The notes under the pieces: generated by a model
Told to the model about the DNA's origin: nothing
Seen by the model: the letters and a program-made list of their open reading frames with translations, nothing else
Database searches by the model: none
DNA from: Bacillus licheniformis DSM 13 = ATCC 14580
GTDB taxonomy: Bacteria; Bacillota; Bacilli; Bacillales; Bacillaceae
Direction: 5' to 3'
Length of the DNA: 64,000 nt
Assembly: GCF_000011645.1 (NCBI RefSeq)
Contig: NC_006270.3
Span: forward strand, 2,539,501 to 2,603,500
In this document: in pieces, positions 1-8,306 of the stretch
Layout of the letters: each line of letters begins with the position of its first letter
How positions within the stretch are numbered: position 1 is the first letter of the stretch
Program-made: the position numbers and the translations under genes

Positions 1-284
1 AAGAAGAATTCCGGGCAGGCTATCGCAAAGCGCAGCTCATCGATGTGCGCGAGCCGAATGAGTATGAAGGCGGCCACATTTTGGGTGCGAGAAACATTCC
101 GCTTTCACAGCTTAAGCAAAGAAAAAGCGAAATCCGGCCTGACAAACCGGTTTACCTGTACTGCCAAAACAACGTCAGAAGCGGAAGGGCCGCCCAAACG
201 CTCCGCAAACACGGCTGTAAGGAGATTTACAACCTGAAAGGCGGGTTCAAAAAATGGGGCGGAAAAATTAAAACGAAAAATTAA
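1..284 (+). CDS. yqhL: YqhL, rhodanese-like sulfurtransferase (5' end outside window)
   Basis: The frame is open from base 3 and the start codon lies before the window. The visible part is a single rhodanese domain: DVREPNEYEGGHI is the conserved strand and turn, and YCQNNVRSGR is the active-site loop with its catalytic Cys and closing Arg. Such proteins move sulfane sulfur or act as thiol carriers in the cytoplasm; the physiological substrate is not known to me. In B. subtilis yqhL also lies next to gcvPB. A terminator follows 45 bases after the stop. Confidence 0.85.
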   Translation, partial: EEFRAGYRKAQLIDVREPNEYEGGHILGARNIPLSQLKQRKSEIRPDKPVYLYCQNNVRSGRAAQTLRKHGCKEIYNLKGGFKKWGGKIKTKN

Positions 285-328
285 TAACCGAAGCTGTCTC
301 TGCTATGGAAGGCTTCAGTTGAGTCCAG

Positions 329-367
329 CATCCTAAAGCGGTTTAACGTTTTAGGATGTTTTTTTTG
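329..367 (+). terminator. Rho-independent terminator of yqhL
   Basis: CATCCTAAA (329-337) pairs with TTTAGGATG (350-358) and is followed by a run of eight T. Confidence 0.85.
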
Positions 368-409
368 CATCCGGGAGGATTCGGGTGATGAGCGGTTATC
401 CCTTTCCGG

Positions 410-443
410 CAAAAATAAGCCGGCGAGATGGGTTCGCCGGCTT
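410..443 (-). terminator. Terminator of the opuA operon
   Basis: AGCCGGCGA (418-426) pairs with TCGCCGGCT (434-442). On the minus strand the hairpin is followed by TATTTTTG, just after the opuAC stop. Confidence 0.8.
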
Positions 444-449
444 TGTTCG

Positions 450-1334
450 TTATTTTTTCAAGTCTTCGATTGAATTGACATCTTTCATATATGTCGGAAC
501 GACAAGGCCAATTTTTACGCCTGTCATGCTAGTACCGATATCTTCGTATTTGCCTTTGTATTTTTCAGCATATGTTTTATGCGTTTGCGGCAGCCATGCA
601 GCAAGTGAAGCATCGACGCTTCCATTTGCAATGCCAGTCCACATCGGGCCTGCTTCTACTTGGCTGAGCGTAACGTTGTATCCTAAGTCTTCAAGAACTT
701 TTGCGATGACATTCGTGCTCGCAATTTCGCTGTCCCATGCCACATAGCCGAGCTTAATTTTTTCACCGTCCGCTTTATCGACGCCTTTTGTCCATTTCTT
801 AACTAGATCTTGATGTTTTTTCACGAAGTCTGCTGCAGCTTCTTCCGGTTTTTTGCCTTCCTGAACGGCAAGCATGACTTCTCCCATATCATCCTCTGTC
901 CAGCTGAATTGGCTGAGCAGCTTGTTTGCGCCCGGATGGTCGTCCTTGAATCCTTTGCGCGTAACAGTATGGATTTCTTCGGCATCGCCGTAGGAACCTT
1001 TAGGATCTTTTAAATATTTCAGATCGTATTTTGCAAACATCCAATGCGGCGTCCAGCCCGTAATGATGATCGGATCTTTTTTGTCATAAGCTTTTTTCAA
1101 TGCGGCTGTCATTGCTGAGCTTGATCCTGACGTTACAGTCCACTTGCTGAGATCGTAGTCCTTGAGCGCCTGGTCCGTCGCATTCATAATGCCCGCTCCA
1201 GGATCAATGCCGGTAATTTTATAATTGACTTGATCGCCTACTGACGCATTTTCATTATTATTGCTGCTTCCGCAGGCAGCCAGACCCAATGTGAGTACCG
1301 CTGCAGTGCCGATTCCCGCTATCTTTTTCCACAT
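450..1334 (-). CDS. opuAC: Glycine betaine-binding lipoprotein OpuAC
   Basis: Extracytoplasmic solute-binding lipoprotein of an ABC importer for glycine betaine and related osmoprotectants. The N-terminus is a lipoprotein signal ending in the lipobox LAAC at about residues 18-21, so the protein should be anchored to the outer face of the membrane. The rest has OpuAC-family features, including GWTPHWMF and the tryptophan-rich positions typical of the betaine pocket. At 294 aa it matches B. subtilis OpuAC. It is the last gene of the operon, and its ATG overlaps the opuAB stop by one base (TAATG), implying translational coupling. Confidence 0.92.
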   Translation of the reverse strand: MWKKIAGIGTAAVLTLGLAACGSSNNNENASVGDQVNYKITGIDPGAGIMNATDQALKDYDLSKWTVTSGSSSAMTAALKKAYDKKDPIIITGWTPHWMFAKYDLKYLKDPKGSYGDAEEIHTVTRKGFKDDHPGANKLLSQFSWTEDDMGEVMLAVQEGKKPEEAAADFVKKHQDLVKKWTKGVDKADGEKIKLGYVAWDSEIASTNVIAKVLEDLGYNVTLSQVEAGPMWTGIANGSVDASLAAWLPQTHKTYAEKYKGKYEDIGTSMTGVKIGLVVPTYMKDVNSIEDLKK

Positions 1335-2188
1335 TATGCATTCCCCCTGCTCTTTTTCAATTTTATATTTTGTGTAACCCGGTCAAGTACGATCGCAATA
1401 ATAACAATCGCAAGTCCGGTTTCTACACCGGTACCCGTTTGCAGCTGGGTCACAGCCCGGTAAACTTCTTCTCCGAGTCCGGGCGCGCCTACCATTGATG
1501 CAATAACGACCATTGACAAAGCAAGCATGATGCTTTGATTGATACCGGCCAGAATGGTTTTCGTCGCGAGCGGCAGCTGCACTTTAAAGAGCCGCTGGCT
1601 TGTCGTTGAACCAAATGCTTCTGTAGCTTCAATCAGATCTTCAGGCACCTGCTGGATCCCTAAGATCGTCATCCGGATTGTCGGAGGCATCGCAAAGATA
1701 ACGGAAGCGACAACACCCGGCACAACCCCGATATTGAAAAAGAAGATGGCCGGAAGTAAATAAACGAATGCCGGCATTGTCTGCATTAAGTCAAGGATGG
1801 GCGTAACGACTCTCCGAACCGTTTTCTTTTGGGAGCCCCAGATTCCGACCGGAATGCCGATAATGACAGAAATCAGAACGGATGTGACGACAAGCGCCAA
1901 TGTCTGGAGCATGGCGTCCCAATATCCTAAATAATCAATGATAAAAAATCCGATTAAAGTAAACAGCGCAATGCCTCTTTTGCTGATCAGCCAGACGAGC
2001 GCGGCAAAAATAACGGTCAACATAACCGGCGGAACAAAACCCAGCCCTTGGACAATCTCATCAACAAACGATTCCACTCCGCTGGCAATTCCGTTAAATA
2101 CACCGCCGAACGACACCGTCAGCCAGTCAACAAACTGATCGATCCAATCGGCTAAAGGAATGCGGGGAAGCGATGATAAAGTAAACAT
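1334..2188 (-). CDS. opuAB: Glycine betaine ABC transporter permease OpuAB
   Basis: Polytopic membrane permease (284 aa) of the OpuA importer. It has several hydrophobic segments and the permease EAA loop around EATEAFGSTTSQRLFKVQLP, which contacts the ATPase. It overlaps both neighbours by one base through TAATG junctions, so opuAA, opuAB and opuAC form one coupled transcription unit. Length and motifs fit the family. Confidence 0.92.
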   Translation of the reverse strand: MFTLSSLPRIPLADWIDQFVDWLTVSFGGVFNGIASGVESFVDEIVQGLGFVPPVMLTVIFAALVWLISKRGIALFTLIGFFIIDYLGYWDAMLQTLALVVTSVLISVIIGIPVGIWGSQKKTVRRVVTPILDLMQTMPAFVYLLPAIFFFNIGVVPGVVASVIFAMPPTIRMTILGIQQVPEDLIEATEAFGSTTSQRLFKVQLPLATKTILAGINQSIMLALSMVVIASMVGAPGLGEEVYRAVTQLQTGTGVETGLAIVIIAIVLDRVTQNIKLKKSRGNA

Positions 2189-3435
2189 TATCTCACCTCC
2201 TGAATAACAGCTTCATGGGCTGGTTCATGAGCATTAATATACCGGTCATTTCCGGCAAGCGCTCCGATTAATGCGCCTTTGACGATGATCCCTTTCATCC
2301 GCTGTTTTTCATCGACGACAGCAATCGGAATGCTGGCATCAGAGACCAATTCAAAGATATCCGTCAGGACAACATTCTCTTCTACGGTTGTGATTTCTCT
2401 TGAGATGACGCTCTCCAGCGTCTGGCTTTTTTCGGCTGCTTTCTTCGCTGTTTCAGCATCGACGGAGCCGAGGAGCCTATTGTGTTTGTCAACAGCATAA
2501 ATCGAGGAGATCCCCAGGTTTTTCATCAGCGTCAGTGCAACGCGCGGCCCTTTGTCTACGCGCACGGTTTCAGCCCGTTTCATAATGTGGCCGGCCGTCA
2601 GCACTTTAGATAAGTCGACATCTTCAACGAATTTTTCAACATATTCGTTCGACGGGTTCATTAAGATCTCTTCCGGCGTACCGATTTGAACGATGTTTCC
2701 GTCTTTCATCAATGCGATTCGATCGCCGATTCTCAGCGCTTCATCAAGATCATGGGTGATGAAAATAATCGTTTTTCCTACTGATTCATGCAAATCGAGG
2801 AGTTCATCCTGCATATCCTTGCGAATCAGGGGGTCAAGCGCGCTGAACGCTTCGTCCATCAGCAGAATGTCCGGATCGTTCGTCAATGCGCGGGCAAGCC
2901 CGACGCGCTGCTGCATCCCGCCGCTCAGCTGATCCGGATATTGCTGTTCATACCCTTCAAGCCCGACAAGCTTTAATGATTCCATAGCTTTTAGCCGGCG
3001 TTTTCTTTTATCCACTTTTTGCAGTTCCAATCCGTACTCTGTGTTTTCAAGAATTGTTTTGTGCGGAAACAGAGCGAATTTTTGAAAGACCATGCTGATT
3101 TTTTTTCGGCGGATTTCCCGAAGCTGGTCTTTGGACATATTTGTTATCATGTCACCATCTATGTGCACATGTCCTGCAGTCGGTTCAATCAAACGGTTTA
3201 AAAGCCGCACCAAGGTTGATTTACCGCTCCCTGATAGACCCATGATGACAAATATCTCACCTTCATACACGCTAAAATCTGCTTGGTTCACCCCGACGGT
3301 CGCCCCGGTTTCTTTCAGAATTTCTTTTTTGGTTTTGCCATCGGCAAGCAGCTGCGTTGCTTTCTTTGTATTCTTTCCAAACACTTTGGACACTTTTTCT
3401 ACTTTTATCTTGATTCGCTTTTCGTCTGAATTCAT
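2188..3435 (-). CDS. opuAA: Glycine betaine ABC transporter ATPase OpuAA with CBS domains
   Basis: ATPase of the OpuA importer, 415 aa. Walker A is GLSGSGKST (about 65-73), the signature is LSGGMQQRVGLARAL and Walker B is ILLMDEAFSALD, followed by the switch HDLDEALRIGD. The C-terminal ~120 residues are a CBS pair which, in related OpuA systems, senses ionic strength and gates uptake. First gene of the operon; a good RBS (GGGAGGAG) precedes the ATG. In B. subtilis 168 opuA is elsewhere on the chromosome, so its place between yqhL and gcvPB is a difference. Confidence 0.92.
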   Translation of the reverse strand: MNSDEKRIKIKVEKVSKVFGKNTKKATQLLADGKTKKEILKETGATVGVNQADFSVYEGEIFVIMGLSGSGKSTLVRLLNRLIEPTAGHVHIDGDMITNMSKDQLREIRRKKISMVFQKFALFPHKTILENTEYGLELQKVDKRKRRLKAMESLKLVGLEGYEQQYPDQLSGGMQQRVGLARALTNDPDILLMDEAFSALDPLIRKDMQDELLDLHESVGKTIIFITHDLDEALRIGDRIALMKDGNIVQIGTPEEILMNPSNEYVEKFVEDVDLSKVLTAGHIMKRAETVRVDKGPRVALTLMKNLGISSIYAVDKHNRLLGSVDAETAKKAAEKSQTLESVISREITTVEENVVLTDIFELVSDASIPIAVVDEKQRMKGIIVKGALIGALAGNDRYINAHEPAHEAVIQEVR

Positions 3436-3520
3436 ATTTCTCCTCCCGTATGAAGCAATCTAATATACCGTAACATTTATGTAACATATGAGACAAACGG
3501 CATATTCGCTATCATTTTGT

Positions 3521-3548
3521 ATCATACCTTCATATTCATCGTTGTCAC
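3521..3548 (-). promoter_or_regulatory. Candidate sigma-A promoter of opuA
   Basis: On the minus strand GTGACA (3548-3543), 16 bases, then TATGAT (3526-3521), about 85 bases before opuAA. Apart from this and the gcv terminator I see nothing in the 3436-3798 gap, which is AT-rich and non-coding. Confidence 0.45.
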
Positions 3549-3761
3549 TCTCCACCCTTGCGAATCCTTCTAAATGCTCCATAATCCTCTTCTTTCAAGG
3601 TAAATTAAACCATTATCTCACTAGAAAACATTGAAACTATCGCGTTTTGCAAAGTAATTTTTATTTTTACTTTTAAATTTGATGAATTTACTATTTAATA
3701 CGGGAGACATCCTTCTCATTCAATCAGTAAATCGCTTACATAAAGATATTATTTTTCACAT

Positions 3762-3794
3762 AAAAAAAACCGGCGAAATCGATCCGCCGGCTTT
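3762..3794 (-). terminator. Terminator of the gcv operon
   Basis: CCGGCG (3770-3775) pairs with CGCCGG (3785-3790). On the minus strand the hairpin is followed by a run of T (plus-strand A run 3762-3769). Confidence 0.8.
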
Positions 3795-3798
3795 CTTA

Positions 3799-5274
3799 TC
3801 ATTTTTCATAGCGCAGCACGGGCTTCCGCGCAGCTTTTGTTTCATCCATGCGTTTCACAACGGTTGTATGCGGTGCTTCCTGAACGACTTCAGGCGTTTC
3901 CTCCGCTTCTTTTGCGATCTGGATCATCGTATCGATAAACGCATCGAGCGTTTCTTTCGACTCTGTTTCTGTCGGTTCAATCATGATGCATTCCTCGACA
4001 TTGAGCGGGAAATAGATGGTCGGCGGATGGAAGCCGAAGTCCAAAAGGCGCTTTGCAATGTCAAGCGTTCTGACTCCCAGCTTTTTCTGGCGCCTTCCCG
4101 ACAGCACAAATTCGTGCTTGGAGTGTCGGTCAAACGGCAGATCGTAGTAAGGAGCAAGCTTTCTCATCATATAATTCGCATTTAAAACGGCGTTTTCCGT
4201 CACTTCTTTGAGCCCGTCCGGCCCCATTGAACGAATGTACGTATATGCCCTCACATTGATCCCGAAGTTTCCGTAGTAAGGTTTCACCCTGCCGATCGAA
4301 TGCGGACGGTCATGGTCAAAAGTATAGCGTCCGTCTTTTTTCACAAGCACCGGCTTCGGCAAATACGGTATCAATTCCTTCTTAACGCCGACAGGACCTG
4401 ACCCAGGTCCTCCGCCTCCGTGCGGTCCCGTAAAGGTTTTGTGAAGATTCAAATGGACGACGTCGAATCCCATGTCACCCGGCCTTGCTTTGCTGAGTAC
4501 GGCGTTGAGGTTCGCTCCGTCATAGTACAGCTTTCCTCCGGCACTATGGACGATTTCAGCCATTTCTAAAATATTTTCCTCAAAAAGGCCGAGCGTATTT
4601 GGATTGGTCAGCATTAACGCGGCAGTTTCTTCGTCTACGACACGCTTTAAATCTTCCAGATCAACAAGGCCGTCGTCATTCGATTTGACGGTGACCGTTT
4701 CAAATCCGGCAACAGTCGCAGACGCCGGATTTGTACCGTGGGCCGAATCAGGAACAATAACCTTCGTCCTTTTATGATCGCCGTTTGCCTCATGGAACGC
4801 GCGGATCATCATCAGCCCGGTCCACTCGCCGTGCGCGCCGGCAGCCGGCTGAAGGGTGACCTCATCCATTCCTGTGATCTCTTCCAAATGCTCGCTCAAG
4901 TCGTACAAAAGTTCCAGCGCACCCTGCACGGTCGCTTCATCCTGGAGCGGATGGATCGCAGAAAATCCAGGGATTCTCGCGATTTTTTCGTTAATCTTCG
5001 GATTGTACTTCATCGTGCACGAACCGAGCGGATAAAATCCCGAATCCACTCCGTGGTTGCGCCTAGATAAAGCCGTATAATGGCGCATAATATCAAGCTC
5101 GGACACTTCGGGGAGATCTGCCGGTTCGTCTCTGATATACGCTTCGTCAATGACGTCTGTCACATCTGTTTCAGGGACGTCAAGCTCAGGAAGGCTGTAG
5201 CCGACCCGCCCTTCTTTTGATACTTCAAAAATAAGCGATTGATCCTGATTATTCATGGCAATCCCCCAATTCAT
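3799..5274 (-). CDS. gcvPB: Glycine dehydrogenase (decarboxylating) subunit 2, GcvPB
   Basis: PLP-binding half of the glycine cleavage P protein (491 aa), which decarboxylates glycine and passes the aminomethyl group to the H protein lipoyl arm. The PLP lysine lies in NLHKTFTGPHGGGGPG, the glycine-rich loop typical of P protein. Its start overlaps the end of gcvPA by 26 bases, so the two subunits are translated together. The split P protein, encoded as A and B genes, is the normal Firmicute arrangement. Last gene of the operon, with a terminator right after the stop. Confidence 0.95.
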   Translation of the reverse strand: MNWGIAMNNQDQSLIFEVSKEGRVGYSLPELDVPETDVTDVIDEAYIRDEPADLPEVSELDIMRHYTALSRRNHGVDSGFYPLGSCTMKYNPKINEKIARIPGFSAIHPLQDEATVQGALELLYDLSEHLEEITGMDEVTLQPAAGAHGEWTGLMMIRAFHEANGDHKRTKVIVPDSAHGTNPASATVAGFETVTVKSNDDGLVDLEDLKRVVDEETAALMLTNPNTLGLFEENILEMAEIVHSAGGKLYYDGANLNAVLSKARPGDMGFDVVHLNLHKTFTGPHGGGGPGSGPVGVKKELIPYLPKPVLVKKDGRYTFDHDRPHSIGRVKPYYGNFGINVRAYTYIRSMGPDGLKEVTENAVLNANYMMRKLAPYYDLPFDRHSKHEFVLSGRRQKKLGVRTLDIAKRLLDFGFHPPTIYFPLNVEECIMIEPTETESKETLDAFIDTMIQIAKEAEETPEVVQEAPHTTVVKRMDETKAARKPVLRYEK

Positions 5275-6595
5275 TCATGAGTGTATCGATTTCCTCTTTT
5301 GTTCTGAGCTCTGTCACGGCGATCAGCATGTGCCGTTTTAAATCCGGATATGAAGCGCCGAGATCGTAGCCTCCGATAATATTTTTCTCAAGCAGGCGTT
5401 CATTCGCTTTTTCGACAGGTTCATTGAGTCTGATGACAAACTCGTTGAACATCGGCCCCTCAAACGCGACTTCAAGACCGGCCCGTTTAGCTGCTTCTTT
5501 TGCGTAAGCCGCTTTTTGCAGGTTCTGCCATGCGATTTCCTTGACGCCTTTTTTTCCGAGCGCCGTCATGGCGACTGACGCAGCAAGCGCGTTGAGCGCC
5601 TGGTTGGAGCATATATTTGATGTTGCTTTATCCCGTCTGATATGCTGCTCGCGGGCCTGCAGGGTGAGAACGAATCCCCTTTTCCCGTTTTCATCTTCCG
5701 TCTGACCGACTAGACGGCCAGGCACTTTTCTCATCAATTTTTTCGTGACGGCAAAGAATCCGCAGTGCGGACCGCCGAAAGCAGCAGGGATTCCGAACGG
5801 CTGGGCATCTCCGACAACGATGTCAGCGCCCAACGCCCCGGGCGGTGTTAAAAGCCCGAGAGCCAGCGGATTGGCGGAAACGATGAACATGCTTTTCCCT
5901 TTATGGGCGATCGGTTTAATGTCTTTCAGCGGCTCAATTCGCCCGAAAAAGTTGGGATATTGGACGATCACTGCTGCTGTATCTTCGCAGACGGCTTCAT
6001 CAAGAGCCTCAAGATCCGCTGTTCCGTTTTTGGAAGGGACTTCTACCACATCGATGTACTGTCCTTTCGCATACGTTTTTAGAACCTCGCGCGATTCGGG
6101 ATGGACGGTTTCCGAAACGACGATTTTTTTCTTTTTTGTATGTCCTGAAGCAAGCATTGCCGCTTCGGCTAACGCCGTTCCTCCGTCATACATCGACGAG
6201 TTGCTGATATCCATGCCCGTCAGCTCGCAAATCATCGTTTGAAATTCGAAAATCGCCTGGAGCTCCCCTTGAGAAATTTCTGGCTGATACGGTGTGTAGG
6301 CCGTGTAAAATTCCGACCGCGAAATCACGTGATCCACGATGACGGGCTGGTAATGATCGTATACGCCCGCTCCCAAAAAAGAGGCGTACGTCACTGTATC
6401 TTTATTTTTAGCCGCGAGTTTCGTCAGCTCTTTTGTAAGCTCCGTCTCGGACTTTGCCTTTTTAATTTGGTATTCCCCTTTAAATCTGACGCTTTCGGGT
6501 ATATCGGAGAATAGCTCGTCGATTCTCTCGACTCCAATTGCCTCAAGCATCTCCTTTTTATCCTGATCTGTAGCTGGCAGGTAACGGTGCTTCAT
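5249..6595 (-). CDS. gcvPA: Glycine dehydrogenase (decarboxylating) subunit 1, GcvPA
   Basis: N-terminal half of the split P protein (448 aa), pairing with GcvPB in the glycine cleavage system. Conserved stretches include YTPYQPEISQGELQAIFEFQ and GDAQPFGIPAAFGGPHCGFF. It lacks the PLP lysine, as expected for this subunit. It lies 30 bases downstream of gcvT and overlaps gcvPB. Confidence 0.95.
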   Translation of the reverse strand: MKHRYLPATDQDKKEMLEAIGVERIDELFSDIPESVRFKGEYQIKKAKSETELTKELTKLAAKNKDTVTYASFLGAGVYDHYQPVIVDHVISRSEFYTAYTPYQPEISQGELQAIFEFQTMICELTGMDISNSSMYDGGTALAEAAMLASGHTKKKKIVVSETVHPESREVLKTYAKGQYIDVVEVPSKNGTADLEALDEAVCEDTAAVIVQYPNFFGRIEPLKDIKPIAHKGKSMFIVSANPLALGLLTPPGALGADIVVGDAQPFGIPAAFGGPHCGFFAVTKKLMRKVPGRLVGQTEDENGKRGFVLTLQAREQHIRRDKATSNICSNQALNALAASVAMTALGKKGVKEIAWQNLQKAAYAKEAAKRAGLEVAFEGPMFNEFVIRLNEPVEKANERLLEKNIIGGYDLGASYPDLKRHMLIAVTELRTKEEIDTLMNELGDCHE

Positions 6596-6625
6596 CTTCA
6601 GTCTCCTTTCAAGGTCTTGGCAAAC

Positions 6626-7720
6626 TTACGGCTGCCGTTTGTAAAATGGGGTTTTCACGATTTTGGCTTTCAAACGTTTATTTCTGATCTCCACTTCAAC
6701 TACGGTGTCGAGGGCGCAGGCTTCTTTTTTCAGCAATGCGAGGCCGACGTTTTTCTTTAAAGTCGGCGACTGTGTGCCGGTTGTCACCTCGCCTGCTTGT
6801 TCGCCTTGATAATAGACGGCGTATCCGTGTCTTGGAATGCCTTTATCGATCATTTCAAGGCCAACCAGCTTTCTGTCCGCTCCATGTTCCTTTTGGCTTG
6901 CCAGGACGGCTTTTCCGATGAAATCCGAGGCTTTGTTCGTTTTGACGGCAAATCCGATGCCGGCTTCGATCGGCGTAATGTCTTTTGAGAGCTCCTGTCC
7001 GTAAAGCGGCAGCTTCGCTTCAAACCTCAGCGTATCCCGAGCCCCGAGGCCGCACGGCACCAATCCCGAATCCTTGCCCGTTTCAAGGAGCAGCTTCCAA
7101 ATGCAGGCTGCATCTTCATTCCGGCAGTAAATCTCAAAGCCGTCCTCTCCCGTGTATCCCGTTCTGGACACAAGCGCCTGCACGCTGCCAACCGCTGCAT
7201 CATCCCGGAACATAAACGGCTTTAATTCTGCAAGGTCATGATCTGCGACCTGTTTTAAAATTGCTTCGGCCTTCGGCCCTTGAAGGGCAAGGAGCGCAAT
7301 CTCGTCAGATACGTTTCGAACCGACACGTCACCCTTTATATGCTTGTTCATCCAATCGACGTCCTTGTCGATATTGGCTGCGTTAATGACGAGCATATAG
7401 ACATTGGCCGCTTTTTTATAGACGAGGAGATCGTCGATCGTTCCGCCGTCTTCATAGCACATAGCCGTATACTGGGCGCCGCCTTCTTTCAGCGTCGAAA
7501 CATCGTTTGTCAACAGCTTTTGCAAGAACGGAAGGCTGTCCGTTCCTGTGATTTCGACCTCTCCCATGTGTGAGACGTCAAAAAGCCCCGCTTTCGTCCT
7601 GACGGCTTCGTGCTCCTCTTTAATAGAAGAAAATTGGACTGGCAGTTCCCAGCCGCCAAAATCAATCGTTTTCCCGCCATATTCCTTATAAAGGTCAAAT
7701 AAAGGCGTACGTTTAAGCAT
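6626..7720 (-). CDS. gcvT: Aminomethyltransferase (T protein) GcvT
   Basis: T protein of the glycine cleavage system. It releases ammonia from aminomethyl-lipoyl-H protein and forms methylene-tetrahydrofolate. The ATG at 7720 (MLKRTPLFDLY) is chosen because AAGGGGGAAG lies just upstream and it gives 364 aa, close to the B. subtilis length; a longer frame to 7768 has no such signal. Family motifs FDVSHMGEVEI and RTGYTGEDGFEIY are present. First gene of the operon, preceded by the glycine riboswitch. Confidence 0.94.
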   Translation of the reverse strand: MLKRTPLFDLYKEYGGKTIDFGGWELPVQFSSIKEEHEAVRTKAGLFDVSHMGEVEITGTDSLPFLQKLLTNDVSTLKEGGAQYTAMCYEDGGTIDDLLVYKKAANVYMLVINAANIDKDVDWMNKHIKGDVSVRNVSDEIALLALQGPKAEAILKQVADHDLAELKPFMFRDDAAVGSVQALVSRTGYTGEDGFEIYCRNEDAACIWKLLLETGKDSGLVPCGLGARDTLRFEAKLPLYGQELSKDITPIEAGIGFAVKTNKASDFIGKAVLASQKEHGADRKLVGLEMIDKGIPRHGYAVYYQGEQAGEVTTGTQSPTLKKNVGLALLKKEACALDTVVEVEIRNKRLKAKIVKTPFYKRQP

Positions 7721-7823
7721 TCTGCTTCCCCCTTCGCTTTTCAAACTAAAAACAAGTTTGCCAATCATCAGAAAACAAGAAAGATTTCAACATCAACAGG
7801 ATGGCTGCGCCGCTTTATACGGC

Positions 7824-7873
7824 ACAAAAAAGGACAGAGAAGCCCCTTTGTCAGTTTGGAGGCTCTCTGTCCT
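7824..7873 (-). terminator. Riboswitch expression-platform terminator
   Basis: On the minus strand GGACAGAGA (7872-7864) pairs with TCTCTGTCC (7840-7832) and is followed by a T run. It directly follows the second glycine aptamer and overlaps its last stem. This is the usual arrangement of a switch in which glycine binding prevents termination and turns on gcvT. Confidence 0.8.
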
Positions 7874-8082
7874 GGCACCTGAAAGTTTACTTTGCATCAA
7901 AAGCAAAGATGTCCCCTTTGGTGGTTTGCAAAACATAATATGATACAAACTCTCTCCAGAGTTGCGTCAAGCAAGAGTTCTTTTGCCTGAGAGATTCACT
8001 GTTTCCCCAGCTTGCTCCTTCGGCGCCGCTTTTAGGTTTCCCTCTGCCGGTCTCTCCCCTTGCCGTCATTCGCTCATATTCA
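7865..8082 (-). ncRNA. Tandem glycine riboswitch upstream of gcvT
   Basis: On the minus strand two consecutive glycine aptamers are recognisable. The first has GGAGAGACCGG, GCCGAAGGAGCAA and CTCTCAGGCAAAAGAACT; the second has ACCACCAAAGGGG and TTTCAGGTGCCAGGACAGAG. They match the gcvT RNA family, which binds glycine and controls the cleavage operon. The promoter must lie in 8083-8150; TATATAGTATG there could serve as a -10 but I see no clear -35. The rest of the gap up to the yqhH start at 8307 is AT-rich with nothing else recognisable. Confidence 0.9.
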
Positions 8083-8306
8083 TTTCTTTTCATGGACATA
8101 CTATATAAAGCTTACGATTTTTTTACTGATGATCTACAAATATCCTACCATCATCACAACGATTGGGCAACAGAAAAAACCATTAACAATTTATTATTTC
8201 AGAATAAGAACGTTCGTGTTTTGTTTATTTCTTAGTAAAATCCGTTTTTTTCACGCAAGATTTCCTTTTAAAAAAGAACATTTGAATCTCAGAAGAGAAA
8301 GGCGGC

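Noticed and set aside
8087..8306. A gene in the gcvT-yqhH intergenic region
   Set aside because: Short plus-strand frames there have no RBS and overlap the divergent promoter and riboswitch region.
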